8,678 nt of DNA, from contig JBKJTJ010000334.1 in NCBI GenBank assembly GCA_046590855.1, positions 1 through 8,678 of the forward strand, in the 5' to 3' direction. Source of the DNA: JACMOY01 sp046590855 (GTDB taxonomy: Bacteria > Actinomycetota > Actinomycetes > Actinomycetales > Angustibacteraceae). Position 1 is the first letter of the stretch. Each line of letters opens with the position of its first letter. Under the pieces are notes generated by a model. That model saw only the letters and a program-made list of their open reading frames with translations, did not search any database and had not been told where the DNA came from. The position numbers were made by a program, and so were the translations under genes. Shown piece by piece: positions 5,922 to 8,678 of this stretch.

Positions 5922-7756
5922 GCGACGCCGAGCCGCGCCTTCAGCGCGTCCAGCTCGGTCCAGAGCATGGCGGGCAGCGTCTCGCCGAACTTCTCGAACC
6001 ACTCCTGGATCTGGGGCAGCTCGGCCTTCCACTCGTCGGTGTCGACCCGCAGGCAGACCGCGAGGTCGTCGGGCGAGAGGTCGAGCCCGTCGGTATCGAG
6101 CCCGTCGGCGGTGGGGACGCGTCCGACCGGCGTCTCGACGGCTGCCGCCTGGCCCTCGAGCCGCTCGATGACCCACTTGAGGACCCGGCCGTTCTCACCG
6201 AACCCGGGCCAGACGAACCCACCGTCGTCGTCGCGACGGAACCAGTTGACGTAGAAGATCTTCGGCAGCTTGGTGACGTCGGCGCCCTTGCCGATGTCGA
6301 TCCAGTGCTGGAAGTAGTCGCCGGCGTTGTAGCCGATGAACGGCAGCATCGCCATCGGGTCGCGGCGCACGACGCCGACCTCACCGGTGGCCGCAGCGGT
6401 GGTCTCGGACGAGAGCGTCGCGCCCATGAACACCCCGTGCACCCAGTCGCGCGACTCGGTGACCAGGGGGATGGTCGTCTTGCGGCGGCCCCCGAACAGG
6501 ATCGCCGAGATCGGCACGCCGCGCGGGTCGTCGTACTCACCGGCAAGGATCGGGCACTGGGCGATGGGCGTGCAGAACCGGCTGTTGGGGTGGCTGGACG
6601 GCTCGGCGGAGTCCGGCGTCCAGTCCTGGCCCTTCCAGTCGGTGAGGTGCGCGGGTGGCTGCTTGGTCATGCCCTCCCACCACACGTCGCCGTCGTCGGT
6701 CAGCGCGACGTTGGTGAAGACCGAGTTGCCCTTGTCGATGGTGCGCATGGCGTTGGGGTTGGTGTCCCAGCCGGTGCCGGGTGCGACGCCGAACAGGCCG
6801 AACTCGGGGTTGACCGCCCAGAGGCGACCGTCGTCGCCGAACTTCATCCAGGCGATGTCGTCGCCCAGCGTCTCGACCTTCCATCCGGGGATGGTCGGCT
6901 CGAGCATCGCGAGGTTGGTCTTGCCGCAGGCGCTGGGGAACGCGGCGGCGACGTAGTGCACCTGCCCCTGCGGGTTGGTGAGCTTGAGGATGAGCATGTG
7001 CTCAGCGAGCCAGCCCTCGTCGCGCGCCATGACGCTGGCGATCCGCAGGCTGTAGCACTTCTTGCCCAGCAGGGCGTTCCCGCCGTAGCCCGAGCCGTAG
7101 CTCCAGATCGCCCGTTCCTCGGGGAACTGGACGATGTACTTGGTCTCGTTGCAGGGCCACGCGACGTCGGCCTCGCCGTCCTCGAGCGGCGCTCCGAGGG
7201 AGTGCATGGCGGGGACGAAGTCGGCGTCGACCTCCTCCAGCCGGCGCAGCACGGTGGTGCCGACGCGCGCCATCACGCGCATCGAGGCGACGACGTACGC
7301 CGAGTCGGTGATCTCGACGCCGAACATCGGCGTGGGCGCGTCCAGGTGCCCCATGACGAAGGGGATGACGTACATCGTCCGGCCGCGCATCGACCCGCGG
7401 TACAGGTCGGTCATCAGCGCCTTCATCTCCTCCGGCGCCATCCAGTTGTTCGTGGGGCCGGCGTCCTTCTCGTCCAGGCTGCAGATGTAGGTGCGGTCCT
7501 CGACGCGCGCGACGTCGCTGGGGTCGGAGGCGCAGTGGAAGGAGTTGGGCTTCTTGGCGTCGTCCAGGCGGGTGAAGGTGCCGACCTCGACGAGTCCGTC
7601 GGTCAGCGTCGCCCACTCGGCGTCGTCGCCGGTGACCCAGTGGACGGCGTCGGGCATCGTGAGCGCGGCGATCTCGTCGACCCAGGCGGCGAGGCGGGAG
7701 TGGGAGGTGACGGGTACGGGGCTGACCTTGGGGGAGGTGCGGGTCTCGGTCGTCAT
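5918..7756 (-). CDS. pckG: Phosphoenolpyruvate carboxykinase (GTP)
   Basis: 612 aa, full length for the family. It catalyses oxaloacetate + GTP to phosphoenolpyruvate + GDP + CO2, the committing step of gluconeogenesis, in the cytoplasm. Diagnostic motifs: YGGNALLGKKC (224-234) and AEHM (251-254), carrying the Lys and His metal ligands; the hallmark P-loop with its mobile-loop cysteine, FPSACGKTN (273-281, Cys277); LGDDIAWMKF (297-306) with the aspartate metal ligand; and FGGRRKTTIPLV (421-432). These are the GTP-type, not the ATP-type, signatures. ATG 7756 is preceded by AAAGGGA about ten bases upstream, a plausible ribosome site. The DUF1990 gene follows with an ATGA overlap. Possible regulatory palindromes lie in the 346 bp upstream. 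All catalytic residues look intact. Confidence 0.98.
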   Translation of the reverse strand: MTTETRTSPKVSPVPVTSHSRLAAWVDEIAALTMPDAVHWVTGDDAEWATLTDGLVEVGTFTRLDDAKKPNSFHCASDPSDVARVEDRTYICSLDEKDAGPTNNWMAPEEMKALMTDLYRGSMRGRTMYVIPFVMGHLDAPTPMFGVEITDSAYVVASMRVMARVGTTVLRRLEEVDADFVPAMHSLGAPLEDGEADVAWPCNETKYIVQFPEERAIWSYGSGYGGNALLGKKCYSLRIASVMARDEGWLAEHMLILKLTNPQGQVHYVAAAFPSACGKTNLAMLEPTIPGWKVETLGDDIAWMKFGDDGRLWAVNPEFGLFGVAPGTGWDTNPNAMRTIDKGNSVFTNVALTDDGDVWWEGMTKQPPAHLTDWKGQDWTPDSAEPSSHPNSRFCTPIAQCPILAGEYDDPRGVPISAILFGGRRKTTIPLVTESRDWVHGVFMGATLSSETTAAATGEVGVVRRDPMAMLPFIGYNAGDYFQHWIDIGKGADVTKLPKIFYVNWFRRDDDGGFVWPGFGENGRVLKWVIERLEGQAAAVETPVGRVPTADGLDTDGLDLSPDDLAVCLRVDTDEWKAELPQIQEWFEKFGETLPAMLWTELDALKARLGVA

Positions 7757-7929
7757 GGGGCTGGCATCCCTTTCACGCGGTCAGCACTGACCTGTCACTG
7801 CGTCGCCGGTCGCTCCGACGACCACCTCGCCAGCGAGTCCGGAGGGCCGAACTCGTTCAGCGGCAAGGGGTTCGGACGACCGTATCGGTGGGTGGACACC
7901 GCCACCACAGGAGAAAGGGTGGTCCGAGG

Positions 7930-7945
7930 GGTGAAATCCCTCACA
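7930..7945. promoter_or_regulatory. CRP/GlxR-like binding site upstream of pckG
   Basis: GGTGAAATCCCTCACA matches the CRP/GlxR consensus TGTGA-N6-TCACA at nine of ten fixed positions; only the first T is replaced by G. It lies 174 bp upstream of the pckG start. If TACGGT at 7884-7879 is the pckG -10, the site centres about 65 bp upstream of the start site, close to a class I activator position. CRP-type proteins control carbon-source genes in actinobacteria, so pckG is a sensible target; binding itself is inferred. Confidence 0.4.
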
Positions 7946-7968
7946 AGATGGACGGCGCCTGACCTGCC

Positions 7969-7997
7969 CTTGCAGACCCCTGCAAGATCCTTGCAGG
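7969..7997. promoter_or_regulatory. Triple TTGCAG half-site cluster (overlapping palindromes)
   Basis: Three alternating half-sites occur: CTTGCAG (7969-7975), CTGCAAG (7980-7986) and CTTGCAGG (7990-7997). The first two form an inverted repeat with a 4-bp centre. The last two form a perfect 8-bp inverted repeat, CCTGCAAG-ATC-CTTGCAGG. The arrangement looks like a cooperative operator and resembles the TTGCA-type half-sites of LacI-family sugar regulators in streptomycetes, but the centre spacing differs and the regulator is unknown. It lies about 210-240 bp upstream of pckG and about 80 bp upstream of the tRNA-Arg -10. Confidence 0.45.
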
Positions 7998-8062
7998 CGG
8001 GTGCCTCAGCGACGACCCCCGATGCCGACCCTGCCGATTTCTACCGCGCAGGCGTGCTCCGC

Positions 8063-8068
8063 TACTAT
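8063..8068 (+). promoter_or_regulatory. Candidate -10 element of tRNA-Arg
   Basis: TACTAT is an excellent TANNNT match and lies 34 bp upstream of the tRNA, giving a leader of about 28 nt. The -35 is poor: TTTCTA at 8038-8043 with 19-bp spacing is the best I see. Confidence 0.5.
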
Positions 8069-8102
8069 CGACGTGGCCGCCGAGGAGTACGTCGGTGAGC
8101 CC

Positions 8103-8175
8103 GCGCCCGTAGCTCAACGGATAGAGCATCTGACTACGGATCAGAAGGTTAGGGGTTCGAATCCCTTCGGGCGCA
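8103..8175 (+). tRNA. tRNA-Arg (anticodon ACG)
   Basis: 73-nt cloverleaf. Acceptor GCGCCCG (8103-8109) pairs with CGGGCGC (8168-8174), followed by discriminator A8175. The D arm contains AGCTCAACGGATAGAGC. The anticodon stem TCTGA/TCAGA encloses CTACGGA with anticodon ACG at 8136-8138; A34 is normally deaminated to inosine by TadA to read CGU, CGC and CGA. The T arm is AGGGG-TTCGAAT-CCCTT (8151-8167). CCA is not encoded; the next bases are CG. Confidence 0.97.
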
Positions 8176-8194
8176 CGCAGTTGAGACAGCACGA

Positions 8195-8232
8195 AAGGCC
8201 CCCGACCTGCGGATGCGCAGATCGGGGGCCTT
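8195..8232 (+). terminator. Strong hairpin terminator after tRNA-Arg, probably bidirectional
   Basis: An 11-bp perfect stem, AAGGCCCCCGA (8195-8205) with TCGGGGGCCTT (8222-8232), continues after one C/A mismatch into CTGCG/CGCAG (8207-8211 and 8216-8220) around loop GATG. It begins 19 nt after the tRNA. It also lies 38 bp past the stop of the minus-strand oxidoreductase gene, and on that strand the stem is followed by TTTCG, so it can serve both convergent units. Confidence 0.9.
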
Positions 8233-8269
8233 GTGCGTGCCGCGCAGGGCGCGTGAGTGATGACGCGGC

Positions 8270-8678
8270 TCAGCCTGCTGCGTCACGGTGCGTGCGGGCC
8301 GGCTCGAAGTCGAGGCCGGTGGCAGCCCTGACCCGGTCCATCACCTCCAGGGTCTGGACCGTGTCGGCCCAGGTGCGCAGCGGCGATCCGGTCTCGCCCG
8401 CTGCCACCCTGCGAGCGACCTCGGCGGCCTCGAAGTGCAGGGCGTCGTGCTCGACCATCGGCTCGGTCCACGACAGCGACGGCCCACGACGCTGGTGCAG
8501 CGTCATCGGCCCCGGCAGGTAGAACCGCGTCCCCAGGTCGATCCGACCCTCGGTGCCGATGACGCTGGCGCGCGTCGCGCTGTCGGCGAGGATCATGGTG
8601 TGCAGGGACGCCGTGGCACCGGACGGGGTGCTGAGGGCGATGGCCAGCTGGCCGTTGATCCCGTTGGGCGCCGGCGTG
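8270..8678 (-). CDS. Gfo/Idh/MocA-type oxidoreductase, C-terminal part (5' end outside window)
   Basis: About 136 residues are visible; the frame stays open to the window edge, so the N-terminal NAD(P)-binding Rossmann domain and the start are not seen. The visible part fits the alpha/beta C-terminal substrate-binding domain of Gfo/Idh/MocA sugar or polyol dehydrogenases: a beta-strand run reading LAIALSTPSGATASLHTMILADS, then the conserved-style TRASVIGTEGRIDLGTRFYLPGP, a GYxxxxxF-like helix region with ALHFEAAEVARRVAAGETGSP, and a final TWADTVQTLEVMDRVRAATGL helix. The HFEAAEVARRVAAGETGSPL segment and the TVQTLEVMDRV helix are what I rely on most. Substrate cannot be told from this fragment. 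It converges on tRNA-Arg, with the shared terminator between them. Confidence 0.82.
   Translation of the reverse strand, partial: TPAPNGINGQLAIALSTPSGATASLHTMILADSATRASVIGTEGRIDLGTRFYLPGPMTLHQRRGPSLSWTEPMVEHDALHFEAAEVARRVAAGETGSPLRTWADTVQTLEVMDRVRAATGLDFEPARTHRDAAG

Larger units (their letters stand above)
7757..8102. other. 346-bp intergenic region between pckG and tRNA-Arg
   Basis: No convincing gene is seen here. It separates two divergent transcription units and holds the elements listed separately: a CRP/GlxR-like palindrome (7930-7945), a TTGCAG half-site cluster (7969-7997) and the tRNA-Arg -10 (8063-8068). In addition, GGTCA-GCAC-TGACC (7779-7792) is a short inverted repeat 23-36 bp upstream of the pckG ATG, in its likely leader. 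A possible minus-strand -10, TACGGT (7884-7879), has no clear -35, so the pckG promoter is not confidently located. Confidence 0.6.

Noticed and set aside
6305..8098. 597-codon plus-strand open frame opposite pckG
   Set aside because: It is the antisense shadow of the PEP carboxykinase and runs through the intergenic region; its composition is Val/Gly/Asp/Arg-rich with no recognisable motif.

Overview
The window is a high-GC chromosomal segment. The strong G/C bias at third codon positions, the GTP-type PEP carboxykinase, the LytR-CpsA-Psr (LCP) cell-wall protein, the DUF1990 protein and two tRNAs without an encoded CCA all point to an actinomycete (Actinomycetota). The small-genome style and protein flavour would fit Intrasporangiaceae or a relative, but that family-level guess is weak. 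No plasmid, phage, transposon or CRISPR signature is visible, and no recognisable defence or biosynthetic gene cluster. It reads as ordinary core and housekeeping chromosome with a few uncharacterised actinobacterial genes and some well-formed intergenic palindromes.

Layout. (1) 1-2691: the 3' two thirds of an acyl-CoA ligase gene (+) meets a four-helix LCP-family gene (-), with only 12 bp between their stops. (2) 2846-3016: promoter, tRNA-Ser(GCU) and a strong hairpin terminator. (3) 3045-4233: a divergent pair, an unrecognised 176-aa gene (-) and a conserved actinobacterial hypothetical gene (+), separated by 133 bp that hold a near-perfect 34-nt palindrome. (4) 4248-5354: a long inverted repeat, then a secreted lipoprotein with an LDPEW motif (+), whose stop directly abuts the stop of the next gene. 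(5) 5355-7756: pckG (GTP PEP carboxykinase, -) followed by a DUF1990 gene overlapping it by ATGA. (6) 7757-8102: a 346-bp regulatory region with a CRP/GlxR-like palindrome and a triple TTGCAG half-site cluster. (7) 8103-8232: tRNA-Arg(ACG) and a strong terminator. (8) 8270-8678: the C-terminal end of a Gfo/Idh/MocA-type oxidoreductase (-), which continues past the window edge.

Functional links. The only clear operon is pckG-DUF1990, where the overlap implies translational coupling. pckG is a gluconeogenic enzyme, so a CRP-type palindrome upstream of it makes sense as carbon-source control, though that is inference. The remaining genes are mostly single units arranged convergently or divergently, with the two tRNA terminators placed between converging genes where they could work on both strands. 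The most worthwhile leads are the intergenic palindromes and the two conserved but uncharacterised proteins (3709-4233 and 4365-5354), not a new multi-gene system.
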